The notes under the pieces: model-generated | Told to the model about the DNA's origin: nothing | The model's input: the letters and a program-made list of their open reading frames with translations, nothing else | Databases searched by the model: none | Position numbers and translations under genes: made by a program | Shown: positions 40,802 through 49,370 of the stretch, in pieces | Layout of the letters: each line of letters opens with the position of its first letter | Position numbering within the stretch: position 1 is the first letter of the stretch | NCBI RefSeq assembly: GCF_900220975.1 | Contig: NZ_OBQD01000016.1 | Span: 1-54,310, forward strand | DNA: 54,310 bases | DNA from: Rhizobium subbaraonis | Lineage (GTDB): Bacteria; Pseudomonadota; Alphaproteobacteria; Rhizobiales; Rhizobiaceae | Direction of reading: 5' to 3'

Positions 40802-42788
40802 ACCCGAAGGTCGGCGACTGCCGAGCTATCTTGATTTGATCGAAGACGATCTGCACCGACGTGGAGGAGGCGGCGGAGGAGGGGGAAAACGACCGGCGGC
40901 CGGCAAGAGCAAACGCCCGTCGACGAGACATGCCGGCGCGGCCTCGGCGATCAGTCGGGCTACAGGCAACAATGCAGTGGTGGTCAAGGTCCTTTCCTAT
41001 GGCGCCGGCGCGGGTTCGGCCCGTAACGTGCTCGCCTACCAGAGCAAGGAAGAAAAGGCGCTCGATCAGGATGGCCGCGAAGTATCGGATCTAAACCAGG
41101 CGGTGCGTTCATGGGAGAGGGATTTCGGCAATCGCAAGGGGAGCAGCGACGTGCTGCGTCTGACTTACGAGCTTGAAAACACCCGCCGGGAAGGCGTAGC
41201 CCGCGCACTTGCTTCACTCGCCGCCGACGGTTTCCATAAAGCCGGCGACCCTGTACGAACCTACGCCTTCAGTGTGAGCGACGGCGTAAACGGGCAAACA
41301 AGATTGCATTTCGCCCTGGTGATTGCTCACGAGAAGAAAGACAGGTCGGATCGAAGCAGCAGCAATCGCATTCCAGGAGAACTCGACGTGGCGCATGCGA
41401 TCGACACACGCTTGGATCGAGCTCTCCGGAACGAGGGAATTACGCCGATTTCCCGATACCCCGCTGAGTTTTCTTCAGGTCCAAAGGGGTTAACGGCAAC
41501 GCTGCACGCCATGCAGCGCAGGGGCGCGGAGGTAACGCTTTCGACGACGACGCATGTCGAGGAGCGTCCAGGCAGGAGCGGACGTTACCTCCATGGCACT
41601 GGGCAGCGGGAAATCACCACAGCGGATCACAGGCAACTGACGGCAGAAGGGAAAGTCGTCGGTGCCCTCATGCAAACCCGTCAGCCACGAGATTTCATGC
41701 ACCTGTTGCTGTCAGGACCGGCAAATGTCGATCGCGATCAGCTTGTCTATGCCGGGCGTGATTTTCTAAGAGAACAATTCGCCGGGCACCGTTATGCCTA
41801 TGCCGTCCATAATCGTAATGCTCTCGACAAGCATCCACACATGCATGTGATCGTTGCTCTACGAAACTCCAATGGCAAGATGCTCAATCCCAACATCCGC
41901 GACTTTACCGAATGGCGATACCGTTTCGCCGACAAGGCACGTGAACGGGGCATCTCGATCGACCGTCAGAAACGTCTTGAGCGGGCTGGCCCACCGCCCG
42001 TCAAGCGCTGGGAGTGGGAGATGTTTCGGCGAATGGGAGCCACGGCTCCGAGTAACGTCGTCGACAAAGTTCTGGCGAAGGTCCGCGATACGCCGACAGC
42101 CCCCAGATTGCAGGATGCACAAAAGCGGCTTGATCAGAGCCGGCGCGCAGTTGGGCTCATTCTGAAAATGTTGGAAGAGATAGGGAAGAATCGGTCGGCG
42201 CCCAGCACGGCGCGCGAACTTAGCCAGGACCTGTCGATAGGGCTCCAACGTGAATACCGGCGGCTTGAGACAGCCGTCCGCGCCGGTCGTGACCCAACAA
42301 ACGAGAAAGGAGAAGAGCACATGCTGAGATCGACACCTATCAGCGCTGCCCAGGCGAAGGCTGCGAAGGAGACACTGGCGAACACCGCAGTGAGTCTGGC
42401 CACGAAGATCGCCAACCCCTCCGATCGACTGATCTTCGAACAGGCGACGAAAATTATTGGGAAGGTCGTTGGGCTCCAGCTTGACTCACGGGTGGTCAAA
42501 AACCGCGATCGTGATGCCGCGGGTCAACAGAAAAGCAGCGTGAACAGTTTGGCGACGAAATCGGCGGCCGGCCGCGATCATGTTGCGGAGCAGGGTGTCG
42601 TCAACAAGAGTTCGAACAACCGATCGCTCGATCAATCACGCATCGCGCGCTCCAACGCCGAACATGACAGGTCGGAAGCGGATCGGCCAGATCCAAAGCG
42701 CGAAAAGGCTCAGCGACAGTCTAACGAGTCGCAGAAATCGATAAAACTTCGTCCGCCTCAGGAAAAGGATCGCGACCGGAGCCGCTGA
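40767..42788 (+). CDS. MobA/VirD2-type conjugative relaxase
   Basis: About 673 residues from ATG 40767, with CAGGAAA upstream and overlap with the previous gene. A Gly-run linker precedes the relaxase domain: VVVKVLSYGAGAGSARNVLAYQSKEEKAL (motif I region), EHTKR-like RLTYELE, and the metal motif HNRNALDKHPHMHVIVALRN near residue 350 (three-His cluster). The C-terminal 250 residues are helical then basic and disordered. It would nick oriT and pilot the strand through the T4SS via VirD4. It belongs to the MOBP-like group seen in rhizobial plasmids with VirB-type T4SS. The frame opens to 40665 but lacks a ribosome-binding site. Confidence 0.88.
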   Translation: MNEVSRNPSKPRPEGRRLPSYLDLIEDDLHRRGGGGGGGGKRPAAGKSKRPSTRHAGAASAISRATGNNAVVVKVLSYGAGAGSARNVLAYQSKEEKALDQDGREVSDLNQAVRSWERDFGNRKGSSDVLRLTYELENTRREGVARALASLAADGFHKAGDPVRTYAFSVSDGVNGQTRLHFALVIAHEKKDRSDRSSSNRIPGELDVAHAIDTRLDRALRNEGITPISRYPAEFSSGPKGLTATLHAMQRRGAEVTLSTTTHVEERPGRSGRYLHGTGQREITTADHRQLTAEGKVVGALMQTRQPRDFMHLLLSGPANVDRDQLVYAGRDFLREQFAGHRYAYAVHNRNALDKHPHMHVIVALRNSNGKMLNPNIRDFTEWRYRFADKARERGISIDRQKRLERAGPPPVKRWEWEMFRRMGATAPSNVVDKVLAKVRDTPTAPRLQDAQKRLDQSRRAVGLILKMLEEIGKNRSAPSTARELSQDLSIGLQREYRRLETAVRAGRDPTNEKGEEHMLRSTPISAAQAKAAKETLANTAVSLATKIANPSDRLIFEQATKIIGKVVGLQLDSRVVKNRDRDAAGQQKSSVNSLATKSAAGRDHVAEQGVVNKSSNNRSLDQSRIARSNAEHDRSEADRPDPKREKAQRQSNESQKSIKLRPPQEKDRDRSR

Positions 42789-42799
42789 GTGGATGATAC

Positions 42800-43456
42800 T
42801 CATCCTTGTTCACTGCATTTGGCTGACTCGCAGCTCAGTCCCAAAGCCCGTTGAATCTCAGTGTTAAGCTGTTGCGCGTTCACGGTCGCGGACGGATTAA
42901 AATATTGTCGTTCCATTTTTCTCCGAGCCGGGATCGTTCGATCCGCGGGCAATCCAGAATACTGGATAGACGATATGTTGGCGCTGGTTGCCGCAAGCAG
43001 CCCAACAGCAGTGCTGTTGACAAATATGGCGTCCTTCTCGTCTACGCCATACCACTCAACGGCGTGTAAGATCATTGCGGAGATCAATCCCTCCGTTTCT
43101 CGTTGCGCCTCGTCTGCCTGGGGTATCTCTCGTCTTACTTGTGGAGAAATACCCCATGTCATCCAGAAATCGGGCATCGCGTTTCGGATCTGCAGCAATT
43201 TGTCGAGTCTTCCGGTGAGGGCCGCGAATTCTTCCGGGCTGTGAGAGCCGACGTCCATCCCCCTTGCATCCGAGATGAACCCGAACCTTACGCCGATCCC
43301 TCGCAGATGCTGTAGCATTAGGACGAAGTCGTTGCTGATATCTCCCAACATGAAATCCCGAGGCGGATTGTTCCGTCTCAAAAGGGTGCCATCTCTCTCG
43401 AAAATGACAAGGCCGATAGACCCGATCCTTCGAAATGCACGTTCATTGCTATTCAT
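42800..43456 (-). CDS. HAD-like protein with altered catalytic motifs
   Basis: 218 residues from ATG 43456 (MNSNERAFRRIGSIGLVIFERDGTLL). The layout is that of HAD phosphatases of the HisB/GmhB type: motif I IFERDGTLLRRN, motif II FGFISDARGMDVGSHS, later KDAIFVNSTAVGLLAATSANIS where GDSxxD is expected. The nucleophilic Asp of motif I appears as Glu, and the motif III/IV acidic pair is missing, so phosphatase activity is doubtful. It lies convergent to the relaxase and downstream of luxI, probably in the same transcript. The longer frame to 43678 runs into luxI and is rejected. Confidence 0.65.
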   Translation of the reverse strand: MNSNERAFRRIGSIGLVIFERDGTLLRRNNPPRDFMLGDISNDFVLMLQHLRGIGVRFGFISDARGMDVGSHSPEEFAALTGRLDKLLQIRNAMPDFWMTWGISPQVRREIPQADEAQRETEGLISAMILHAVEWYGVDEKDAIFVNSTAVGLLAATSANISSIQYSGLPADRTIPARRKMERQYFNPSATVNAQQLNTEIQRALGLSCESAKCSEQG

Positions 43457-43542
43457 TGTCTGATGACCAATATGTGAATTGTCTTGCTTTATTCGAGCCG
43501 AGACTCCTTCCAGGAGTCGCGCAGTTCGCCACAGTCTTTTGT

Positions 43543-44208
43543 TCACGCGGTCAACAGCACAGGGACCTCGGCTTCGCGAGCCGCAAAAGAGCGGCCCGCA
43601 TATAGGGGCTGGGCAATCTGCAAGCTCAACCGCATTTTGTTGCAGATGCGCTGCGAGACTTCGAAGGCTCCGCAGCATACCGCAAACCTTCCGTAGCCGT
43701 CTGCTCGACCAAGCTCGTCAAACTCCGCGCCGGCGCGGTTGTAGAACCTCCGCATGTGGGGTTCGTAGTTCGAGATCAGCGTATCAATGCCATTGTCGAG
43801 AGCCACTTCGCATAGCGCAAGGAGGAGAAGGCAGAAAGCACGGTCCGGACGCATATCGGTGAAGCTACAAGCTATAGCGTCTTCGTCGATGCACATGCGA
43901 GTTCCCTCCCAAATGCCGGGCGCAACGAGATCGCAGGCGTTCGGAAATGTCTCGCGAAATACATCGTAGAGAAGAGTAGGGCCCGTGGTTGGCATGAGCC
44001 GGACAGAACCGTAGAGTATCTGTCGATTGTCGCTGCACCATATGAGATAGGCAGGATGAAGGTCGTCGTAGCGATCCCTTTCATAAGGGCCGGACACTGC
44101 CACATCCCATCGGAGCTGGTCGGCGAAAACCCGCTTTCTCAGCCGGAACGATTGATCGAGCAGTTCGGCATGCTTATGATATTCGTGAGCCTGAACAAGA
44201 AGATACAT
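43543..44208 (-). CDS. LuxI-family acyl-homoserine-lactone synthase
   Basis: 221 residues from ATG 44208, six bases after GGAGG. Autoinducer-synthase signatures are present: RKRVFADQLRWDV (conserved Arg, Phe, Trp), DDLHPAYLIW, GSVRLMPTTGPTLLYDVF and WEGTRMCIDE with the catalytic Glu/Arg, then the C-terminal acyl-pocket region. It makes an AHL signal from SAM and acyl-ACP; chain length cannot be read. It lies downstream of luxR on the same strand. Position beside the relaxase mirrors traI/traR control of rhizobial plasmid transfer. Confidence 0.9.
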   Translation of the reverse strand: MYLLVQAHEYHKHAELLDQSFRLRKRVFADQLRWDVAVSGPYERDRYDDLHPAYLIWCSDNRQILYGSVRLMPTTGPTLLYDVFRETFPNACDLVAPGIWEGTRMCIDEDAIACSFTDMRPDRAFCLLLLALCEVALDNGIDTLISNYEPHMRRFYNRAGAEFDELGRADGYGRFAVCCGAFEVSQRICNKMRLSLQIAQPLYAGRSFAAREAEVPVLLTA

Positions 44209-44282
44209 GTTTGCCTCCATCATTTGATGAAAAGCACCATGAGGATTTCAAGAGAGCCGATAAATTCCCCAGAATGGTACCC

Positions 44283-45050
44283 TCAGTTGGGGGTATTGCC
44301 AAATGGATTGATCAGCCGCAGCTGCATCGCTCGCGCGATCGTAAAGGTGATCGAACCGCCCCCCAGTTTGTGGCGAGCCGACTTGATGTAGGCTCTTGTC
44401 GTATGCTCAGACAGCTTCAGCATCACCGCAATGTCGATACTGTCTTTGCCCAGTGCAGTCCAATGCAGGCACTCGATTTCACGACTGGATAGCTGCGGCA
44501 CTGGATCGTGCTCGCCGTGAAGTTCGAAGATGGCCTTGTGATGGATAAGAACGGCAAGCTCGCGCCATTCATTGCGGTATTGTTTGACAGTTACGCCCCA
44601 CTCGTCGGCGGCTTTGTGCGAATTGACAGAAAAGAGAGCTCGACGCGCCTTATCGACGATAGGGATCGAGAAACCGTTCGGGCCAATACCGTGATTATGC
44701 GCGTCCAGCAGAAAGCCGTGTGCTGAGTTTGGAATTTCGACTTCGCGCCAATCGAAAGGCATCTGTCGGACGAGACCTTCACGAAGTATGGGATCGATTT
44801 TGACGTAGTCACGAAGAAGGTAACGGGACACCCATTTGGGGTCGTAGGTGGTGCGCACAAATGGGGTGTCCACGACATCAGCAACCGTCAGCGCCAGATG
44901 GTAGGTCACAAAGTCGATATCGTACGCACGTTGGAAAAGTGGCAGGGCATCTGCGACTGTTGGTGCCGCCCCGATATCTCTAACTAGCTTCTCCACACGA
45001 TTCGGCTGCTGCACTTCGATTGTCTCCTTGCTATCAAACTTGAATGGCAT
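44283..45050 (-). CDS. LuxR-family quorum-sensing regulator
   Basis: 255 residues from ATG 45050 (TTG 45089 would add 13). The N-terminal AHL-binding domain includes FVTYHLALTV, PKWVSRYLLRDYVKIDPILREGL, FDWREVE and GFSIPIVDKARRALFSVNS. The C-terminal LuxR HTH is PQLSSREIECLHWTALGKDSIDIAVMLKLSEHTTRAYIKSARHKLGGGSITFTIARAMQLRLI. It should bind the AHL made by the adjacent LuxI and then 20-bp lux-box palindromes, for which 16741, 18225 and 38623 are candidates. A terminator-like hairpin lies 120 bases upstream. Confidence 0.9.
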   Translation of the reverse strand: MPFKFDSKETIEVQQPNRVEKLVRDIGAAPTVADALPLFQRAYDIDFVTYHLALTVADVVDTPFVRTTYDPKWVSRYLLRDYVKIDPILREGLVRQMPFDWREVEIPNSAHGFLLDAHNHGIGPNGFSIPIVDKARRALFSVNSHKAADEWGVTVKQYRNEWRELAVLIHHKAIFELHGEHDPVPQLSSREIECLHWTALGKDSIDIAVMLKLSEHTTRAYIKSARHKLGGGSITFTIARAMQLRLINPFGNTPN

Positions 45051-45168
45051 AACATAGGCTGACGACAAGGCGGTCTGTTGCCCGGCCAAGGTAGTGTCGA
45101 AAGGCCGTCACTGCTCGTTCGATGGAGCAGTAAATTTTGAAAGAACTCCGTCGTTGCAAAATAAAAAA

Positions 45169-45207
45169 GCCTTGACTCGATCTGTCAGAAACAGGTCGTT
45201 CCAAGGC
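45169..45207 (-). terminator. Intrinsic terminator upstream of luxR (minus strand)
   Basis: GCCTTG/CAAGGC (45169-45174, 45202-45207) and inner GATCTGT/ACAGGTC stems form a hairpin, followed on the minus strand by TTTTTTATTTTG. It could end an upstream transcript lost to the IS3 insertion, or attenuate luxR transcription. Confidence 0.65.
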
Positions 45208-45530
45208 CGTTATTGCCATATTTTAATACGGCATTTTTGCCGCATCAGGTGCGATTGTTCAAGAACACAGAATTCCCACGTTCCAGATTTTTAAAAAAAC
45301 GCGGGGCCACTTTATCGATATACAGGTAGCGTTAGTGCCAAAGTATATGCGCACTTTCGTAACTGACGTGGTCTATCAAGTCAATGGATGCATTTTTCCG
45401 CGGATGCTGGGATGCACTGGTGCGCACGCCGAGCGCCGTCGTTAGTGGCGACGCTGAGCTTTAAGAAAACTTATATTGGCCCGTCTTATAGCTTGTCAGC
45501 TGCCGTCTTATTAGATGACAGCAAGGATGC
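45208..45530. other. AT-richer spacer upstream of luxR
   Basis: About 320 bases with no gene. It includes GCCATATTTTAATACGGC-type symmetry near 45216-45236 and is notably less GC-rich than the flanks. It probably holds the luxR promoter and the left boundary of the IS3 remnant. Confidence 0.4.
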
Positions 45531-45853
45531 TGACCTTGCCCCGCTAAGCTAATCCATTTTGAAGTAAGCTCTGGGCCATCGAGAGGACCAGAGAATGAAG
45601 CGCAACCGTTTCACAGAAGAACAGATCATCGGCATTCTGAAAGAGCACGAGGCGGGTACTCCGGTCTCGGATCTTTGCCGCAAACACGGCGTCAGCGATG
45701 CCAGCATCTACAAATGGAAGGCGAAGTTCGGCGGCATGGACGTGTCGGAAGCCAAACGACTGAAGACGCTGGAGGACGAGAACACGAAGCTGAAGCGGCT
45801 ATTGGCGGACGCGATGCTCGACAATGCGGCTTTGAAAGACCTTTTGGGAAAGA
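45531..45853 (+). mobile_element. IS3-family element, left-end remnant
   Basis: TGACCTTGCCCC at 45531 resembles an IS3-family (IS407-like) left end, and orfA starts 64 bases further in. The similarity stops within orfA at about 45853; orfB and the right end are absent. Confidence 0.65.
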
Positions 45854-45918
45854 ATGTATGGTCCGCCCCGTCCGTGCAAGGGTTCGCGACGTCGCAAATG
45901 ACGATTCCAGTTGCATAA
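45595..45918 (+). pseudogene. Truncated IS3-family OrfA
   Basis: The first 86 residues are a canonical IS3 OrfA (KRNRFTEEQIIGILKEHEAGTPVSDLCRKHGVSDASIYKWKAKFGGMDVSEAKRL and LEDENTKLKRLLADAMLDNAALKDLLGK). The final part (NVWSAPSVQGFATSQM...) is foreign, showing the gene was broken and joined to unrelated DNA. No OrfB with the DDE domain follows, so it is inactive. Confidence 0.85.
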
Positions 45919-45999
45919 ATGTATCCGGCCTCTCGCGAGTGGGCTGCGGTTGCAGCCAGGCCATGATGAGATCCGCACACGCCGTTCCCAATAAATGGT

Positions 46000-46022
46000 T
46001 CGGGCACGAAGCCCGCTTTTTT
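46000..46022 (+). terminator. Intrinsic terminator-like hairpin
   Basis: CGGGC-ACGAA-GCCCG followed by CTTTTTT in the junk region between the IS3 remnant and the amidase operon. Confidence 0.45.
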
Positions 46023-46096
46023 GCACAGGGCTTACGGCATGTTGATCCACTGTTTCGTCATCACTATTCCCGAGCCTTGCAATCGAGCCGGGAGCG

Positions 46097-46210
46097 TCAG
46101 GCGAATGCAGGGTCGCCAACGCTTGCCGCGTACCACTGGTCGTATTTGGTCCTATCGATAAGCGCGCGGTCCTTGACCGGTTGCTGTACCGGATAAACCT
46201 TCTGTGACAT
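46097..46210 (-). pseudogene. acs: Acetyl-CoA synthetase, 5' remnant
   Basis: ATG 46210, with GAGGAGGA upstream, opens a 37-codon frame reading MSQKVYPVQQ, then RALIDRTKYDQWYAASVGDPAF before it breaks into unrelated DNA. This matches the conserved N-terminus of AMP-forming acetyl-CoA synthetases (M-S-E-K-x-Y-P-V ... A-x-I-D-x-x-K-Y-x-x-M-Y-x-x-S-x-x-D-P-x-x-F). It lies 47 bases after the NorD-like gene on the same strand, so an intact operon would have led from amide to acetate to acetyl-CoA. The rest of the gene was lost through rearrangement near the IS3 remnant. Confidence 0.75.
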
Positions 46211-46257
46211 CGGTACTCCTCCTCACTATGCTCTTGATGTGTTGGCCAGGCTCGCCC

Positions 46258-48465
46258 CTATCGGGTCAGCCTGTGAAAAATCGCCGGAAGGTGGGACGGC
46301 AGTTGCTCGACCCTCGTTACCGTCGTCGCTCCCTTGCGACCGAAAATCCGGTCGGCGTAGGACGGTGCGTCGGAGCCGAGCGCCACGCAGAACGTGTCGA
46401 TGCCCTTCTGATTGACTGAATGGACCGCGACCCGGGCGTCCTCCACGAGGTAACGTTCGTCGTCCACGTCGATATCCGAGGGCTCCCCGTCGGTGACCAC
46501 GAGCAACAGGCGTCGGTAGCTTCGTTGCCGCGAAAGGTCCTCGGCAGCATGCCTGATAGCCGTTCCGAGCCGGGTGGACATCCCGCTATCCAGACCCGCG
46601 AGACGCATCTTGGTCCTGAGATCGTAGGGCTCAGCGAAATCCTTGATCCGGAAATACCGGACATCTTCACGTGTGTCCGAACAGAATGCCGCCAAGGCGA
46701 ACTTGTCGCCTAGCCCGGCTATCGTGCTTGAAAGCAGGGCAGTTGAAACGCGCTCCACGTCGAGGACTTTCCTCGACCCGCCCTGAACGGCATCGTCGGT
46801 GGAGTTCGACACGTCGAGCAAGATCAGGACGGAAAGGTCTCGACTTCTCCGTTCGTAGCGGCTGTAGACCCTGAAATCGGGAGCTACGTTCATCCGACTG
46901 GAAATCGCGGCGTCGATGCAGGCGTCCATGTCGATAACATCGCCGTCGGCCTGCCGTCGCAAGCGTTCGGTTCGGCCCGTCCGCGCGGCACGGATCATGT
47001 TCGCCAGCTTCGACGAGATATCGGCATGTGCCTTCTCGGCGAGAATGATCGCATCGGCCGGCTTTTCCGGAACCCGGTGTTCTCGAACGGAACACCATTC
47101 GGTGCGATCCTTGCGCACGAGGTAATCGTATTCGGGATACCGGGCGACCAGAATCCCTTCGGACGCATCGCGGTTCAGGGAGACCTTCCCGACAGCCTCG
47201 CTATCGTTTATGTCTTCGGCTTCATCATCCGGTTTACCGTCGTCGCGCTGCTGCTGCTCGACCCGAGCGCCTTCGACGATGTCCTGCATTTCGATTGCCG
47301 GTTCCGCGGCGTCGCCGAAATCCCAGATACCGATGTTGTCGTCGCGATATGCGGGCTGGACGACATACCCCTTGGCATCGAACCGGATACGCATCTGACC
47401 GAGGTCGTTGCCGAGGAGACCGCCGATGGTCCTGCTGAGTGACTGGTCGGACAGATCGAAGTCCGCTGCTTGTTCGAACAGCGTTCGTCCCTTTTCGATC
47501 CAGCCATCTGGGTCGCGGTAGTCGCCGTCGATCAAGGCTCTCGCAAGCCTAGCCAGGAGCGCCGTGGCCAAGGGCGGGCCGCCGGGCTTGGCGACGTGAA
47601 AAGGCAGCCAAAGTTCTGCGAGACCCGGCAACTCGCGGATCGCCAGGCGTTCTACGCGAGCGTCCTCGATCACGGAAATGACGGCGAGCTGAAATGGCTT
47701 TAACGCTCCGACTGGGAAAAGCTGCTCCGTGTAGTGATGATGAGCGCCTACGTGAGCGACGGCGGCGCGATAGATACGACGCGACTCTTCACCGTCGAAC
47801 CCGGCAAACGAGGGAGGCATGCGGATGCCTCCGCCGCCGAACCCCACGCGGCGTCGCATCGGCTCGGGCATGTCGGGTGCGGCGACCTGCATGGGTGGCT
47901 CTATGCCCCACACGGCGCGTAGGTACGGTCTAAGCGTTCCCTGCAGGGCGGCGTATCGATCTGCACCCTCCTCGACATCGAAGAAGCGCCTCGCCTCCGG
48001 GTCTTCCATTTTGAAGAATGCCGCCTGCCTTTCTGGGTGGCGACGTCCGATGGCGAGCCCCATCGACACGAACGCTTTGAACCCGGCGAGATCGACCCTG
48101 TCGAGGATTTTGGCGCTGTTCTCCAGCAGCACGACGACCGCTGAGGGAGCGGCCTTCGCCGCATTCTCCACGATGAGCAGCCATTCGATGACTGCGTCCG
48201 GTCGGTAAAGGAGTTCCGCTACGGCGACGGCGCTGTCCGGTAAAATGGAAGTGGTCCGCTTGTCCGTCCGGATCGCGAACTCCGAGACTGCACGACCCAA
48301 CCTCAGTACGGGCTCGAGCCCCACGATATCCGCGAGCTCGGGTCCCCGTTGACGGTAGGCGCTGGCGACGAGATCACCGTACCCGGCTTGGTCGATTCTT
48401 TCGTGAGCCGACTTCCACTCGTCATCCCATCGCCCGGCATTCAGGAGGTCAGCGTGCGAAGCCAT
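46258..48465 (-). CDS. NorD-like protein with VWA domain
   Basis: 735 residues from ATG 48465, overlapping the stop of the upstream AAA+ gene. The N-terminal two-thirds are helical NorD/CbbO-type sequence; residues about 540-735 are a von Willebrand A domain with MIDAS motif DLSVLILLDVSNSTDD, a later TDGEPSDIDVDD and a T in GMSTRLG. NorQ/NorD or CbbQ/CbbO pairs act as AAA+ chaperone plus substrate adaptor for activation of metalloenzymes or Rubisco. Here the client is likely the amidase or an associated complex. The open frame to 49140 lies antisense or in another frame to the AAA+ gene and is excluded. Confidence 0.85.
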   Translation of the reverse strand: MASHADLLNAGRWDDEWKSAHERIDQAGYGDLVASAYRQRGPELADIVGLEPVLRLGRAVSEFAIRTDKRTTSILPDSAVAVAELLYRPDAVIEWLLIVENAAKAAPSAVVVLLENSAKILDRVDLAGFKAFVSMGLAIGRRHPERQAAFFKMEDPEARRFFDVEEGADRYAALQGTLRPYLRAVWGIEPPMQVAAPDMPEPMRRRVGFGGGGIRMPPSFAGFDGEESRRIYRAAVAHVGAHHHYTEQLFPVGALKPFQLAVISVIEDARVERLAIRELPGLAELWLPFHVAKPGGPPLATALLARLARALIDGDYRDPDGWIEKGRTLFEQAADFDLSDQSLSRTIGGLLGNDLGQMRIRFDAKGYVVQPAYRDDNIGIWDFGDAAEPAIEMQDIVEGARVEQQQRDDGKPDDEAEDINDSEAVGKVSLNRDASEGILVARYPEYDYLVRKDRTEWCSVREHRVPEKPADAIILAEKAHADISSKLANMIRAARTGRTERLRRQADGDVIDMDACIDAAISSRMNVAPDFRVYSRYERRSRDLSVLILLDVSNSTDDAVQGGSRKVLDVERVSTALLSSTIAGLGDKFALAAFCSDTREDVRYFRIKDFAEPYDLRTKMRLAGLDSGMSTRLGTAIRHAAEDLSRQRSYRRLLLVVTDGEPSDIDVDDERYLVEDARVAVHSVNQKGIDTFCVALGSDAPSYADRIFGRKGATTVTRVEQLPSHLPAIFHRLTR

Positions 48466-49304
48466 TAGAAACAGACCGATACGGCGGCGGTCAACGCTTC
48501 GCGGACGTCGGGGTCGTCGGTGATAGGGAGAACGATCGCCATCCGACAGGCTTGGGCGATCGGAATGCCCTGTCTCGTCAACATGGCGGCATGGATCAAC
48601 ATTCGCGTCGATGCCCCCTCGTCGAGACCGTGACCGCGTAGATTGCGCGACCGCTGCGCGACGCGAACCAGTGCGCTCGCTATAGCGGAGTCCACGCCCG
48701 CTTCCTTCGCCACGATCTCCGCTTCCGCCAAGTCGTCCGGATAATCGAAGCCGATCGCCGAAAACCGCTGCTTCGTAGATTCCTTGAGGTCTTTCAGGAC
48801 GCTTTGATATCCGGGATTGTAGGACACGACGATCCTGAAATTCGGATGAGCGCGGACCACCTCGTTCTTTTTCTCCAACGGGAGAATACGACGGTCGTCG
48901 GTCAGAGAATGGATAACGACGGTAGTGTCCTGCCTCGCTTCCACTATTTCGTCGAGATAGCATATCGCACCAAGGCGGGCCGCCATGGTGAGTGGGCCGT
49001 CGTGCCACTTGGTGCCGTCGGCGTCGAGCAGAAAGCGCCCTACGAGGTCGGCGGCCGTCATGTCTTCGTGGCAGGAAACGGTCACCAGGGGCTGGCCGAG
49101 ACGCCATGCCATATGTTCCACGAAACGGGTCTTGCCACATCCGGTCGGCCCCTTGAGCATGACGGGGATGCGCATCCGGTAAGCGGCCTCGAACAGCGCG
49201 ACTTCCTCACCCGAAGCTCGGTAAAACGGCTCCTCAACGATCGTGAAATCCTTCAGGGCGTCGGGTATGACGGACGCTTGATCGAGGTTGTTCCTGGGCT
49301 GCAT
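48465..49304 (-). CDS. NorQ/CbbQ-like MoxR-family AAA+ ATPase
   Basis: 279 residues. Walker A is GPTGCGKT (52-59), Walker B GAICYLDEIVEA (about 113-124), sensor region FRIVVSYNPGYQSVLKDLKESTKQRFSAIGFDYP, plus the CbbQ/NorQ C-terminal domain (STRMLIHAAMLTRQGI). It partners with the VWA protein encoded next. In Pseudomonas amide-utilisation operons an AAA protein (AmiB) also follows amiE, which supports a role in amide metabolism. It follows the amidase after 66 bases. Confidence 0.9.
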   Translation of the reverse strand: MQPRNNLDQASVIPDALKDFTIVEEPFYRASGEEVALFEAAYRMRIPVMLKGPTGCGKTRFVEHMAWRLGQPLVTVSCHEDMTAADLVGRFLLDADGTKWHDGPLTMAARLGAICYLDEIVEARQDTTVVIHSLTDDRRILPLEKKNEVVRAHPNFRIVVSYNPGYQSVLKDLKESTKQRFSAIGFDYPDDLAEAEIVAKEAGVDSAIASALVRVAQRSRNLRGHGLDEGASTRMLIHAAMLTRQGIPIAQACRMAIVLPITDDPDVREALTAAVSVCF

Positions 49305-49370
49305 GCTGATATCCTTGTATGAACTCTCCCGGGGGGCAGGCCGCCCGCCGGGAGAGTGCCGCTCACGGCA

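Noticed and set aside
45708-46007. Minus-strand ORF between IS3 remnant and acs remnant
   Set aside because: Crosses the IS junction, so it is a chimera of unrelated pieces; no family recognised.
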